This document shows positions 1 through 11,171 of a DNA stretch of 64,000 bases, piece by piece. The stretch is from Bryobacteraceae bacterium. Its GTDB lineage: Bacteria; Acidobacteriota; Terriglobia; Bryobacterales; Bryobacteraceae. The number at the start of each line of letters is the position of its first letter. Positions within the stretch are counted from its first letter, which is position 1. A program made the position numbers and the translations under genes. The stretch lies in assembly GCA_026002855.1 (NCBI GenBank), contig BPGD01000001.1, forward strand, positions 1,639,972 through 1,703,971. The letters run 5' to 3'. Below the pieces are notes generated by a model that had not been told where the DNA came from, did no database searches, and was given only the letters and a program-made list of their open reading frames with translations.

Positions 1-990
1 GCGCGCCTCCATGAGCGGCCCGATCACGCGCTCCGGCGCGTCCACGGAAAAGGCGGCCGCCGCCTCGTCGAGCTTTGCCGCCACGGCCGCGCCGCCGGGC
101 ACGCGGTTCCAGCTCGTGTCGATTCCTTCAAAGGGATCCCCGTGCGCCGGGTCGCCGTCGTACAGAATCAGATAATTCGGCGCCGGGCCGCGCCGCTCCG
201 GCGCGCCCATGCCCTGGCTGCGGTGCTGGCTGCGGCTCAGCCCGGCGATCTCGCCATAGCTCATCCCCAGCAGCGGATCGTATTCGCCCGTGTCGATCAT
301 CAGCCGCTGCGGCATCTTTTCCGCTTCGGCCTCCTGCTGGCGGGTGAAGGAGAACGTGTTCCAGAACAGCCGCCGCGGCCGCCACGGCTGCGCATGCTTC
401 AACTGGTCCGGGAAGGCTTTCTCGTCGCCAGCCAGCCGGAACGCTTCGCGGCCGAGGATCGCCGACGCCTGATGATGCCCGTGTCCGTCGCGCGGCGTGC
501 CGGAAAAGCGCAGCACCACGACGTCCGGCCGGAACCGGCGGATCACCCAGACGACATCGGCCAGCACCTGCTCGCGGCCCCACTTGGCCAGCGCTTCGTC
601 GGCCGTCTTTGAAAAGCCGAAGTCGATCGCCCGCGTGAAGAACTGTTCGGCTCCGTCGATGCGGCGCGCCGCCAGCAGCTCCTGCGTGCGGATCACCCCG
701 AGCAATTCGCCCTGTTCGGTACCGATCAGGTTCTGCCCGCCTTCGCCGCGAGTCAGCGACAGATACCCGGTGCGCAGCTTCCGGCCCTGCGCGCACCAGG
801 CCAGCAACGCCGTGTTTTCATCGTCGGGATGGGCGGCGATCATCAGCACGCTGCCTACCACGCGCAGCCGCTCCAGCCGCTGCTTCACTGCCAATGCGCC
901 CGCCGGCGCCCGCCAGGAAGCGCGCGCGGGCCGCGCTACAGCCAGCGCCAGCCCTGCCGCATGGGACAGAAAGTGCCTTCGTGTCGTCAT
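1..990 (-). CDS. PIG-L (LmbE-like) family deacetylase, 3' end outside window
   Basis: Zinc-dependent N-acetyl-sugar deacetylase-like protein; 330 codons are present and the frame is still open at the window edge. The start at 990 gives MTTRRHFLSHAAGLALA, a twin-arginine-type signal (TRRHFLS plus hydrophobic stretch), so export by Tat is likely. The first metal motif AAHPDDEN lies at about residue 52 and the second HxxH-type motif reads DGHGHHQAS, as in LmbE/PIG-L enzymes. The divergent-length family often acts on secreted or surface glycans in Acidobacteriota, but the substrate cannot be told. Family assignment is firm; function is inferred. Confidence 0.88.
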   Translation of the reverse strand, partial: MTTRRHFLSHAAGLALAVARPARASWRAPAGALAVKQRLERLRVVGSVLMIAAHPDDENTALLAWCAQGRKLRTGYLSLTRGEGGQNLIGTEQGELLGVIRTQELLAARRIDGAEQFFTRAIDFGFSKTADEALAKWGREQVLADVVWVIRRFRPDVVVLRFSGTPRDGHGHHQASAILGREAFRLAGDEKAFPDQLKHAQPWRPRRLFWNTFSFTRQQEAEAEKMPQRLMIDTGEYDPLLGMSYGEIAGLSRSQHRSQGMGAPERRGPAPNYLILYDGDPAHGDPFEGIDTSWNRVPGGAAVAAKLDEAAAAFSVDAPERVIGPLMEAR

Positions 991-1044
991 CGCAGTCCGG
1001 TTCTCCCATTCTAAAGAGCGCCAGGGCGGCGTGCGGCGCGGCAG

Positions 1045-1090
1045 AAAAAAGCCCGGCGCCTCCGGAACGCCGGTTCCGGAGGCGCCGGGC
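1045..1090 (-). terminator. Rho-independent terminator of bfr
   Basis: A perfect 18-bp inverted repeat (1051-1068 and 1073-1090) with a 4-nt loop is followed, in the minus direction, by six T residues (1045-1050). It begins 25 nt after the bfr stop codon and is the clearest intrinsic terminator in the window. Confidence 0.93.
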
Positions 1091-1114
1091 GGTGATCGCC
1101 AGTGGTGTGGGAGC

Positions 1115-1591
1115 CTACTCGCCGTCCTTGATCTGTTCGGCCAGGTAGTTTTCGTAGCCCACTTCCTGAATCATGTGAAGCTGGGCTTCGAGGAAATCGA
1201 TGTGGTGCTCCTCGTCTTTCAGAATGGACTCGAACAGGTCGCGCGAACCATTGTCGCCGGCTTCCACGGCCGCCTGGATCGCCTTGTTCAGCCGCGGGAC
1301 CGCTTCGTATTCCAGCGCCAGGTCGTTTTCCAGCATTTGCTTCACGTTCTGCCCGATCCGCAGCGGGAACAGCTTCGCCATGTTCGGCGCGCCGTCCAGG
1401 TACAGCATCCGGTGCAGCAGCGCCTCGGCGTGCCGCATCTCCTCGATGGATTCCTTCTTTGTGATCTTGGCCAGCCGCTCATAGCCCCAGTTCTCCATCA
1501 TCTCGGCATGGAGAAAATACTGGTTGATTGCCGTCAGCTCGGCGGTGAGGACTTCCTGCAAGAACTCGAGAACCTTCGGGTCGCCCTTCAT
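1115..1591 (-). CDS. bfr: Bacterioferritin
   Basis: Cytosolic 24-subunit iron-storage ferritin with ferroxidase activity. The 158-residue length matches the family, and the start at 1591 (MKGDPKV) is preceded by AAGGAGG. All dinuclear-centre ligands are present: E18, E51, H54, E94, E127 and H130. M52, the haem-ligating methionine at the subunit interface, is also present, so haem binding is expected. An upstream in-frame extension to 1675 lacks family similarity. The gene stands alone, divergent from gcvT, and ends in a strong terminator. Confidence 0.97.
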   Translation of the reverse strand: MKGDPKVLEFLQEVLTAELTAINQYFLHAEMMENWGYERLAKITKKESIEEMRHAEALLHRMLYLDGAPNMAKLFPLRIGQNVKQMLENDLALEYEAVPRLNKAIQAAVEAGDNGSRDLFESILKDEEHHIDFLEAQLHMIQEVGYENYLAEQIKDGE

Positions 1592-1767
1592 CGTGCCTCC
1601 TTCTGTCAATGCCAACCGGAATGGCTGTTGTCGGACATCCGCATTGTAACCGGAGCGCGGTTCGGACGACAACATCTTTAATTACAATCATTTGCGAGCA
1701 ACTCGATTGCAGCTGCGCGCGCCATCCGACAGCCGCCCGGCCGACGCCTGCCTGCCCGCGGGTGTGG

Positions 1768-1778
1768 TAGGCTAAATT
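1768..1778 (+). promoter_or_regulatory. Possible -10 region upstream of gcvT
   Basis: The stretch TAGGCTAAATT ends 4 nt before the gcvT ATG at 1783. Either TAGGCT or TAAATT could act as the -10 hexamer; with the first, transcription would begin at or very near the start codon. No convincing -35 hexamer and no glycine riboswitch fold were seen in 1592-1767. Confidence 0.4.
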
Positions 1779-1782
1779 CGCC

Positions 1783-2871
1783 ATGCTAAAGCAGATCCCG
1801 CTGGCCGCCCTCCACCGCGCCGCGGGCGCGAAGATGGTCGATTTTGGCGGCTGGGAGATGCCGCTGCAATACACTGGCATTCTCGACGAGCACCGCGCCG
1901 TGCGCACCGCCGCCGGGCTGTTCGACGTCAGCCACATGGGCGAGATCGAGATCCGCGGGCCCGAAGCGCTTCAGCTCGTCCAGTGGGTGACGACCAACGA
2001 CGCCGCCCGCCTCGCCGACGGCCAGGCGCAGTACTCCGGGCTGTTGTACGAGCACGGCGGTTTCGTCGACGACATCCTCGTCCACCGCGTGGCCGCGAAT
2101 CACTATTTCCTCTGCGTCAACGCGTCCAATCAGGACAAGGACTTCGAACACATCCACTCGCAGAACCGCTGGAACTGCACGGTGGAAAACCGCGGCGCCG
2201 ACTACGCGCAGCTCGCCATCCAGGGGCCGCGCGCGGCGGAGATCCTTCAGAAGCTGACCCCGGTGGAGCTGGCTTCCATCCGCTACTATCGCTTCCGCGA
2301 CGGCGAAGTCGGCGGCCGCCCTGCGCGCATCGCCCGCACCGGCTACACCGGCGAAGACGGCTTTGAGCTTTACATCGCGCCCGCCGACGCCGCCGCGATC
2401 TGGCAGGCGCTGCTTGACGCGGGCCGCGACGCGGGGCTTCGGCCCTGCGGGCTTGGGGCGCGCAACACGCTGCGCATGGAGGCGGGGATGGCTCTGTACG
2501 GCCACGAAATCGATGCCTCCATCACGCCGCTCGAGGCGGGGCTCGAATGGATCGTCAAGTGGGACAAGGGCGATTTTTGCGGACGCGCGCGGCTGGAGCG
2601 GCAGAAGGCTGCTGGCGTGCGCCGGAAACTGATCGGATTTGAGATGCGCGGCCGCGGCATTGGCCGCGACGGCTATGAAGTCCGCGTCGGCGGCCGGCCT
2701 GCCGGCTGGGTCACCTCCGGCGGCCCCGCGCCGACGCTGAACAAAAACATCGGGATGTGTTACCTGCCTGCGGAGCTCGCCCGTCCGGGCACAGCCATTG
2801 AGGTTGTCGTGCGTGAGCAGCCCGTCGAGGCGGTCACCGTCCCCATCCCCTTTTATCGGCGGCCGAAATGA
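1783..2871 (+). CDS. gcvT: Glycine cleavage system T protein (aminomethyltransferase)
   Basis: Transfers the methylene group from the lipoyl-bound aminomethyl intermediate on GcvH to tetrahydrofolate and releases ammonia. The 362-residue protein carries the GcvT hallmarks: [11 protein letters not shown] near residue 20, [11 protein letters not shown] near 47, and the [10 protein letters not shown] segment near residue 190. Its stop overlaps the gcvH start by 4 nt (ATGA), so translation is probably coupled. It is the first gene of the gcvT-H-PA-PB set; a lipoamide dehydrogenase (L protein) gene is not in the window. Confidence 0.97.
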   Translation: MLKQIPLAALHRAAGAKMVDFGGWEMPLQYTGILDEHRAVRTAAGLFDVSHMGEIEIRGPEALQLVQWVTTNDAARLADGQAQYSGLLYEHGGFVDDILVHRVAANHYFLCVNASNQDKDFEHIHSQNRWNCTVENRGADYAQLAIQGPRAAEILQKLTPVELASIRYYRFRDGEVGGRPARIARTGYTGEDGFELYIAPADAAAIWQALLDAGRDAGLRPCGLGARNTLRMEAGMALYGHEIDASITPLEAGLEWIVKWDKGDFCGRARLERQKAAGVRRKLIGFEMRGRGIGRDGYEVRVGGRPAGWVTSGGPAPTLNKNIGMCYLPAELARPGTAIEVVVREQPVEAVTVPIPFYRRPK

Positions 2872-3248
2872 GCTATCCAGAAAACTTCCGTTATACGAAA
2901 GAGCACGAATGGATCCAGGTGGAGGGCGGCATTGGAACGGTGGGCATCACCGACCACGCCCAGAAAGAGCTCGGCGACATCGTCTACGTCGACCTGCCGA
3001 AGCCCGGCACGGCCGTCGAAGCGGGCAAGCCGCTCGGCTCGGTGGAAAGCGTCAAGGCGGTCAGCGACATCTATTCTCCCGTCTCCGGCGAGGTCGTCGA
3101 AGTGAATGAACTGCTCGCCACCGCGCCTGAAAAACTGAACGAGGACCCCCACGGCGCGGCCTGGCTCGTCCGGATCCGCCTCAGCAACCCGGCCGAACTC
3201 GACGGCCTGCTGTCGGCTGCGGATTATCAGGCGTATCTTGGCACCTGA
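2868..3248 (+). CDS. gcvH: Glycine cleavage system H protein
   Basis: Lipoyl-carrier protein that shuttles the aminomethyl group between the P, T and L proteins. The 126-residue length is typical. The lipoylation site is K63 in ESVKAVSD, within the expected hairpin between GSVESVK and the SPVSGEV strand. It overlaps gcvT by 4 nt. About 210 nt separate it from gcvPA, with a possible internal promoter. Confidence 0.97.
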   Translation: MSYPENFRYTKEHEWIQVEGGIGTVGITDHAQKELGDIVYVDLPKPGTAVEAGKPLGSVESVKAVSDIYSPVSGEVVEVNELLATAPEKLNEDPHGAAWLVRIRLSNPAELDGLLSAADYQAYLGT

Positions 3249-3432
3249 ACACCACGGCGAGCGCAGTCCGACCTGCCCTTTGCCGCCGATCCGGCGTCGC
3301 GCCTGAACGGGCCACATCGAAAGCGCCCCCGTCGGCCGGCTCCCGCACCTCCCGGGGGAGGCATCTGAGGCCGCGCACGGCGGTCCGCCTGTTGCCGTCC
3401 CGCACGCGGGGAACCGCTGCCCGCCGCTCGGA

Positions 3433-3438
3433 TAGAAT
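3433..3438 (+). promoter_or_regulatory. Possible -10 hexamer (TAGAAT) before gcvPA
   Basis: TAGAAT sits in the context GATAGAATG, 23 nt before the TTG start of gcvPA. The same GATAGAATG sequence sits at the identical distance from the nuoM start. No clear -35 element is visible, so this is a candidate internal promoter for the P-protein genes. Confidence 0.4.
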
Positions 3439-3461
3439 GGTGGTTTCCGGGGGCCTGATCC

Positions 3462-4775
3462 TTGAGATACTTACCGAACTCCGATGCCGACAGGCAGGCC
3501 ATGCTCGCCACCTGCGGCCTTTCCTCGTTAGAAGACCTCTACCGGCACGTTCCCGAAAATGCGCTGATCCGCGAACCCCTGAAGATCCCGCCCGGCACGT
3601 CGGAATACGAAATCATGGCGTATTTCCGCGGCCAGGCGGAAAAAATGGCGCACGGTTATGCCTCGTTTCTCGGCGCCGGCGTCTACGCGCATTACCGGCC
3701 CGTGCTGTGCGACGTGATCGCCCAGCGCGGCGAATTTCTCACCTCGTATACGCCCTATCAGGCCGAGTACGCGCAGGGCACGCTCCAGTCCATTTTCGAA
3801 TTTCAGACGCTCATCTGCCAGCTCACCGGCATGGAGGTCGCCAACGCCTCCATGTATGACGGCTCCACGGCCGTGGCAGAAGCGGCGATGATGGCCTACC
3901 GCATCACCGGGCGTTCCCGCTTCCTCGCGCCGGCCAATCTCCATCCCGAATACCGCCAGGTGCTCGACACGGCGGCGCACAACGCGCGCATGACGGTGGT
4001 TGGGTTCCCCTATGACCCGGAAACCGGACAGGCCGATCTCAACGCCCTCGAACAGGCGCTCGACGATCAGACGGCATGCGTGATCCTGCAATCGCCCAAC
4101 TTTTTCGGCGTGATCGAGAATGTGAAGGCCGCGGCGGAGATCGCCCACCGGCGCGGGGCGCTGCTGGTCGCCGTCTTCACGGAAGCCGTTTCCCTCGGGT
4201 TGCTCGAGCCGCCGCGGGACGCCGACATTGTGGCCGGCGAGCTCCAGTCGTTCGCCATCAGCCCCTCTTACGGCGGGCCCTTCGCCGGCGTCATCGCGGC
4301 GAAGGAGAAATTCATCCGCCAGATTCCCGGCCGGCTGGCCGGAGAGACGACGGACCAGGACGGTAACCGCGCCTTCTGCCTGACGCTGTCCACCCGCGAA
4401 CAGCACATCCGCCGCGAGAAGGCCACCTCCAACATCTGCACCAACCAGGCGCTCGTGGCGCTGATGGCCACCGTCTTCATGAGCCTGTACGGCAAACAGG
4501 GCCTGCGAGAGCTCGCCGCGCAGAACGTTTCGAAGGCGCATTACCTGGCCGATGGCCTGGAGCGGAAATTCAGTGGGAAATTCTTCAATGAATTTGTGGT
4601 AAAACCGCGGCGCCTGACGCCGCAACAGGCGCTGGAAAAGCTGCTCGAGAAAAAAATTCTCGGCGGGGTGGCGCTCGGCCGATTCTTCCCGGAGCTGGCC
4701 GACTCGCTCCTCGTCTGCGCCACCGAAATGAACCGGCGCGAGGACATGGACGCGATGAAGGAGGTGCTGGGCTGA
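3462..4775 (+). CDS. gcvPA: Glycine dehydrogenase (decarboxylating) subunit 1
   Basis: N-terminal half of the split P protein; with GcvPB it decarboxylates glycine. 437 residues, the normal length for the two-subunit form. The TTG start gives MRYLPNSDADRQAML, which matches the conserved N terminus of the family, whereas no nearby ATG does. The SPNFFGVIEN and SPSYGGPFAG segments are typical of GcvPA. The last base of its stop region overlaps the ATG of gcvPB (TGATG), implying coupling. Confidence 0.96.
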   Translation: MRYLPNSDADRQAMLATCGLSSLEDLYRHVPENALIREPLKIPPGTSEYEIMAYFRGQAEKMAHGYASFLGAGVYAHYRPVLCDVIAQRGEFLTSYTPYQAEYAQGTLQSIFEFQTLICQLTGMEVANASMYDGSTAVAEAAMMAYRITGRSRFLAPANLHPEYRQVLDTAAHNARMTVVGFPYDPETGQADLNALEQALDDQTACVILQSPNFFGVIENVKAAAEIAHRRGALLVAVFTEAVSLGLLEPPRDADIVAGELQSFAISPSYGGPFAGVIAAKEKFIRQIPGRLAGETTDQDGNRAFCLTLSTREQHIRREKATSNICTNQALVALMATVFMSLYGKQGLRELAAQNVSKAHYLADGLERKFSGKFFNEFVVKPRRLTPQQALEKLLEKKILGGVALGRFFPELADSLLVCATEMNRREDMDAMKEVLG

Positions 4776-6277
4776 TGCCGAGGACACTGGGAAAAGTGCG
4801 GCCGCATCCTACGCAGAACGAGCCTCTTCTGTTCGAGCTGTCGCGGCCCGGCAAGCGGGGCTATCAGCTCCCTCCGCTCGACGTGCCGGAAGCCAGCCCC
4901 GAAGAAGCGCTTGGCGCGGAAAATGTGCGCCGGGAAATCGAAGATTTTCCCGAGCTGAGCGAAGTCGAGGTTCTGCGCCATTTCACGCGGCTTTCCACCT
5001 GGAATTACGCCATCGATCTCGGCATGTTTCCGCTGGGTTCCTGCACCATGAAGTACAACCCGCGGATCAATGAGGCGGTGGCGCGGATCGAGCCGCTGGC
5101 CTGGGCCCATCCTTACCAGCCGGAAGAGCTCAGCCAGGGCGCAATGGAGATCATCGCCACCCTGGAGCAGTATCTGGCCGAAATCTTCGGCATGGCCGAG
5201 GTGACCTTACAGCCGGCGGCGGGCGCGCACGGCGAATACACCGGCATCATGCTGATCCGCGCCTGGCTGGCCTCGCAGGGCAATCCGCGCAGGGTCGTGC
5301 TGGTGCCGGACTCGGCGCACGGCACCAACCCCGCCACCGCGGTCATCGCCGGCTATGAGGTGAAGACGCTCGCCTCGAACGAGCACGGCATGACGGATCC
5401 GGCGGCCGTCGCCGCGGCCGTCAACGAAGACGTCGCCGCGCTGATGATCACCAACCCGAACACGCTGGGCGTGTTCGAGGAATATATCGAGCAGATCGCC
5501 GAAATTCTTCACGCCAAAGGGGCGCAGTTGTACATGGACGGCGCGAACCTGAATGCGCTGGTCGGCGTGGCGCGGCCAGGCGATTTTGGCGTCGATGTGC
5601 TCCACGCCAACCTGCACAAGACCTTTTCCACGCCGCACGGCGGTGGCGGCCCTGGCGCCGGAGCGGTCGGCGTCAAGCCGCATCTCGCTCCGTTTCTCCC
5701 GGTGCCGCGGCTCCGCCATGACGGCCGCCTGTGGCGCTGGGACTATGACAGGCCGCAGTCGATCGGCCGCGTCCGCGCCTTTTACGGCAACTTCGGCGTG
5801 ATGATCCGCGCGCTGGCCTACATCCTGGCCCACGGCGGTGAGGGCCTGCGGCGCGCCACGCTTGACGCACTGCTGAACGCCAACTATGTCCGGGCGCGGC
5901 TGGAGCCGTACTACCAGATCGCCTACCCATCGCGCTCCATGCACGAGTGTGTCTTCAGCGACGCACGCCAGGCAAAGCATGGCGTGCGCACGGGCGACAT
6001 TGCCAAGCGCCTGCTGGATTACGGGTTCCACCCCTACACGGTCAGCTTCCCGCTCATCGTGCATGGGGCGATGATGATCGAGCCCACCGAAACCGAGCCG
6101 AAGGAAGAGCTCGACGCCTTCTGCGATGCGCTGATCGCCATCGCCAGAGAGGTGGAAGAGAATCCGGAACTCGTGAAATCGGCGCCGCACTCAACGCGCG
6201 TCTCCCGTGTCGATGAAGTCGCCGCCGCCCGCAAGCCCCGCGTCCGCTGGATGAAGGGGACGAAAGGGGCGGCCTGA
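4775..6277 (+). CDS. gcvPB: Glycine dehydrogenase (decarboxylating) subunit 2
   Basis: PLP-binding half of the split glycine decarboxylase. 500 residues, as usual for the family. The Schiff-base lysine is K282 in LHKTFSTPHGGGGPG, and the LGSCTMKYNP and SAHGTNPAT segments are in place. Located directly after gcvPA with a one-base overlap. It ends the operon; 6278-6454 holds no recognisable gene, only an isolated TAAAAT at 6362 that has no ORF behind it. Confidence 0.97.
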   Translation: MPRTLGKVRPHPTQNEPLLFELSRPGKRGYQLPPLDVPEASPEEALGAENVRREIEDFPELSEVEVLRHFTRLSTWNYAIDLGMFPLGSCTMKYNPRINEAVARIEPLAWAHPYQPEELSQGAMEIIATLEQYLAEIFGMAEVTLQPAAGAHGEYTGIMLIRAWLASQGNPRRVVLVPDSAHGTNPATAVIAGYEVKTLASNEHGMTDPAAVAAAVNEDVAALMITNPNTLGVFEEYIEQIAEILHAKGAQLYMDGANLNALVGVARPGDFGVDVLHANLHKTFSTPHGGGGPGAGAVGVKPHLAPFLPVPRLRHDGRLWRWDYDRPQSIGRVRAFYGNFGVMIRALAYILAHGGEGLRRATLDALLNANYVRARLEPYYQIAYPSRSMHECVFSDARQAKHGVRTGDIAKRLLDYGFHPYTVSFPLIVHGAMMIEPTETEPKEELDAFCDALIAIAREVEENPELVKSAPHSTRVSRVDEVAAARKPRVRWMKGTKGAA

Positions 6278-6454
6278 CAGCGCCGCGAGTGAGGGACGAG
6301 CAACGCCCGAAGACGGGCGGCCAATGCAGGACCGCACCGCCTGCGACGATTCTCGTGTTGGCTAAAATCCCGAAGGGTCACGGGACTCTTTCCGCTCGCG
6401 CCCGGCGGGCTGGCTCGAGTCGCGGCTCAGAAGCAGACTGTGGAGGATAGGCGT

Positions 6455-6498
6455 AAAAACGAAGCGGCCGGCAAGCCGCCGTTTGGGCGGCTTGCCGG
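6455..6498 (-). terminator. Hairpin terminator downstream of the TonB receptor remnant
   Basis: A perfect 13-bp inverted repeat (6468-6480 and 6486-6498, 5-nt loop) lies 50 nt past the receptor stop on the minus strand. A five-T tract follows 8 nt beyond the stem, so it is a weaker intrinsic terminator than the bfr one. Confidence 0.65.
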
Positions 6499-6548
6499 GT
6501 TGAAGCTTCGGCGCGCCGGGCGCCAGGGCCCGGCGGCAGGGAAGCGCG

Positions 6549-7610
6549 TCAGAAGATGAACTTCAGCGCGAGCTGGATGTTACGATTGCCGCTCCGGTAA
6601 GAGGAGATGTAGTCGAGCGAATCGTCCGCGTTGCCGGTATCGACGTACAGGTTCGCGTGGTTCATGGCATTGTACATCTCGAAGCGGAGCTGCGTGCTGA
6701 GCCGCTCGGTCCATCGGTTGTTCTTGTAGACGCCCAGGTCGATGTTCCAGGCACCCGGCGTCCGGAAGACGTTGCGGCCGGTCATCATCGGCGGGTAGGG
6801 GCCGAACTCTGCCGTGCCGGTGATGGGGTGGGCATAGTCGGTGTAGATGTTCAGCTTGGTCAGGTCGTGGTAGATGTTCACGTTCGGCGTGCCCGTGGGG
6901 ATGTTGCCCGCGTTGCCCATTTTGGAGGAGGGCCCGAGCAGCATGACCCGCGGGTAGATGCCGTTGGGCGAATTGAACACGTCGAAGATCGAGTAGGGGG
7001 CGCCGCTGCGGACGGTCACGATGGGGGCCACCTGCCAGCCATCGAGGATGTGCTTTGCGGCCCCCTTGAGTGACTTGCCGAAGGGCACGCTCCAGATGGC
7101 GCTCATCGCCCAGCGGTTGTGGATGTCGAAGTCGGCGTCGCCCTTGTCCAGTTTCGGGTTGAAGGGGTCGAGCAGGCCGAGGTTGTAGTTGTTGGCCGAC
7201 TCGGAGAAGGTGGACGACAGGTTATCGATGGCGTGGCTCCAGGTGTAGTTGGAGGTCAGCGTAAGGCCGGTGCGGGCGATGTCCTGCATCTGGGCGCGGA
7301 AGTTCATCGCGTGATAGTGGGAGAAGCCCTTGCCGTTCCTCATGTTGATGTTGCTGTAGCCCTGGTTGGCCAGCAGCCTCGCCGTGCACGTTCCCTGGTT
7401 GCCAGGCGAGCTGGTGCAGGGGATGCCGAGGTACACGTTGCCGGCGCCGACACGGGCCAATGAGGCTCTCACGCCAGGCAGCATGCAAAGAGACGGCCTC
7501 ATGGCGGGGAGCATCCGATGGGCACGATCGGCCGGCGAACGAGCTGTGCAAGAGCGGGTGAGCCAGAGATGGCCGGCCCAGAGCGATGGATGCCGCGCCG
7601 GAACTTCCAC
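6549..7610 (-). pseudogene. C-terminal fragment of an Oar-like TonB-dependent receptor
   Basis: Encodes the last beta-barrel strands of a large outer-membrane receptor of the kind abundant in Acidobacteriota (carboxypeptidase-regulatory-like N terminus, 1000 or more residues when intact). Typical C-terminal elements are visible: YTWSHAIDNLSS, NRWAMSAIWSVPFG, and a final phenylalanine (LALKFIF). Recognisable receptor sequence starts near 7460; the 50 codons upstream look unrelated, and the divergent kinase gene starts at 7654, so the plug and most of the barrel are missing. It has its own terminator. Probably a deletion remnant. Confidence 0.82.
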
Positions 7611-7653
7611 GGGGATCGAAACCTTCCTATGATGGAAAGCGCAGCCCCGGCAT

Positions 7654-9728
7654 ATGGCGAAGAGTCAGCGGTTTCGATTTTGGGGAGGGCTGACCGCATT
7701 GTCGGTCCTGGTGGGGCTGATCGTGTGGCAGGGGTCGTTTACGGTGGGCGATTACGGCCCGCAGACGCCCGAGCAGACCTATGTTTTCTGGGCGCTGTCC
7801 ACGGTGATTTTTCTGCTCACCGTGCTGCTCGGGTTCATCCTTTTCCGCGACGCGGTGAAGCTCTATTTTGCGCGGCGGGCGGGGGTGGAAGGGACGCGCA
7901 TCCGGACGAAAATCCTCGTCGGGGCGCTGGGGCTTGTGTTCCTGCCGACGGTGTTTCTGTTCCTGTGGAGCGTGGAGGTGCTGAACCGGAACCTGGACAA
8001 GTGGTTCAGCCGGCCGGCGGAGCGGATCAAGCTGAACCTGGCCGACATCGGCGGCGCGATGGAGGCGGAAGCGCGGCGTCGGGCCGCGGTGGCCGCGCGA
8101 TGGCTGGCCGACAGCGCCATGTTTCGCGAGTTCCTCTCTGGCAGCGGCACGCCGGTGGAGTTTTTCTCGAAAGCGTGCGAGCTGGCGGGGGCCGAGGAGA
8201 TCCACTTTGCCCGTCCCGATGGCGGCCAGCTCGCCATCTGCCAGAGCCACACGGAAGGCGAGAAGGGGCCCGAGGTGACGGCGGCGGCGCCGGTGGCGGG
8301 CGGGCAGGTGGTGGTGCGGATGCGGATGCCAGTGGATCTGGCGGCCCGCGAGGCGGAGATCCAGCAGCAGGTGCGCGACTACGACCGGCTGGCGGCCAGC
8401 CGGAAGGAGATGCGGACGTTCTACCTGCAACTGCTGTTTCTGATCACGCTGTTCGTGCTGTTCGTGGCCGTCTGGGTGGCCCTGTTTCTGGCCCGGCAGA
8501 TCACCGGGCCGGTGACGGCTCTGCTCGATGCGGCGCGGGCGGTGCGGGCCGGCAATCTCGCCTGGCGCGTGCGCGTGGCGGCGACCGACGAGCTGGCGAC
8601 GCTGGTGCGCGCGTTCAATGAAATGACCGAAGACCTGGAAGCGAACCGCGACGAGCTGGAGCGCCGGCGGCGATTCATCGAAGCGGTGCTGGAGAGCATC
8701 CCTTCGGGCGTCATCAGCCTGAGCCACGACATGACGGTGCTGCTGGTAAATAGCGCGATGAGGAGAATCCTGCCGGAGCAACCGATCGAGCCGGGCGTGA
8801 AGCTGACCGGCCTGATTCCGGGCGGCCGCGCGGGCGAATTTCTCAGGCTGCTGAAGCGGGCGCGAAGGACGGGTTCGGCGTCGCGGCAGTTTGAGGTGGA
8901 CACGCCCCAGGGGACGCGACACCTGTCGCTGACCGTGGCGGCGCTGGAGGCATCGACGACGTCCGGGTTCGTGCTGGTGGTGGAGGATACGACCGACATC
9001 CTGCGCGCCCAGCGCGCGGCCGCCTGGCACGAGGTGGCGCGCCGCATCGCCCATGAACTGAAGAACCCGATCACGCCGATCGCGTTGAGCGCGGAGCGGA
9101 TCCTTCGCCAGGTGGAGAAGAACCCGCCGCCGCCCGAGGTGCGGCGCATCATCGCGGACTGTTGCGCGACGATCCGCCGCGAAGTGGACAGCGTGAAGAA
9201 CCTGGTGGACGCCTTCTCACAGTTTGCGCGCTTTCCGGCGGCGCAGCTTGAGCCGGCCGACGTGAATCAGGTGGTGAAAGAGGCGCTGAGCGTGTTCGAG
9301 GGGCGGCTGGAAGGCATTGCGGTGCGGCTGCGGCTGGAGGAGGCGCTGCCGCCGGTGGCGCTGGACCGCGAACAGTTCAAGCGCGCGCTGGTGAACCTGA
9401 TCGACAATGCCGCCGAGGCAATGAGCGATTCGCCGGTGCGGGAGCTGCTGCTGGAGACGCGTCCGCTGCCGGGCGACATCGTCGAAGTGGAGGTCGCCGA
9501 CACCGGCTGCGGCATTTCCACCGAGGACAAGGAGAAGCTGTTCCTGCCGTATTTCAGCACCAAGAAGCGGGGCACGGGGCTGGGGCTGGCCATTGTCAGT
9601 CACATCGTGGCCGAGCACCACGCGCAGATCCGGGTGGAAGACAACACGCCCCAGGGCGCGCGGTTTATCATCGAATTGCCAGCCGCGTCCGCGCAGGAGG
9701 CCGGCGTCCGCACGGCGGAAGTCCACTC

Positions 9729-9732
<4 letters not shown>
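7654..9732 (+). CDS. ntrY: NtrY-like membrane sensor histidine kinase
   Basis: Sensor of a two-component pair with the following gene. 692 residues. Membrane segments at about 12-27, 44-64, 88-106 and 259-280 frame a periplasmic region of about 150 residues; then HAMP (281-335), PAS (about 340-450), HisKA with H467 in AHELKNP, and an HATPase domain with NLIDNAAEA, DTGCGI and GTGLGLAIV. This arrangement matches NtrY. A TATGAT hexamer lies about 23 nt before the ATG. Overlaps the regulator gene by 4 nt. The signal sensed (nitrogen, redox or other) cannot be read from sequence. Confidence 0.9.
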
Positions 9733-11087
<1,355 letters not shown>

Positions 11088-11142
11088 GGCGGCGGACAGT
11101 GCGCCAATCAGACCTGCAACTCCATTTCTATGCCAATTGGGA

Positions 11143-11148
11143 TAGAAT
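11143..11148 (+). promoter_or_regulatory. Possible -10 hexamer (TAGAAT) before nuoM
   Basis: TAGAAT in GATAGAATG lies 23 nt before the nuoM ATG, exactly the spacing seen before gcvPA. No good -35 box is visible. Confidence 0.4.
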
Positions 11149-11171
11149 GAGGGCTTGACCGGACAGCCGAT

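Noticed and set aside
128-796. Minus-strand open frame of 222 codons
   Set aside because: It is out of frame with the PIG-L deacetylase, whose own frame (1-990) holds the conserved motifs; composition is arginine-rich shadow sequence.
1592-1767. Possible glycine riboswitch or Fur box upstream of gcvT/bfr
   Set aside because: No glycine aptamer core was seen, and the AT-rich stretch near 1676-1700 is too weak a match to a Fur box to claim.
6278-6454. TAAAAT at 6362 as a gene promoter
   Set aside because: No ORF with a start codon and no RNA-like structure follows it before the minus-strand terminator.
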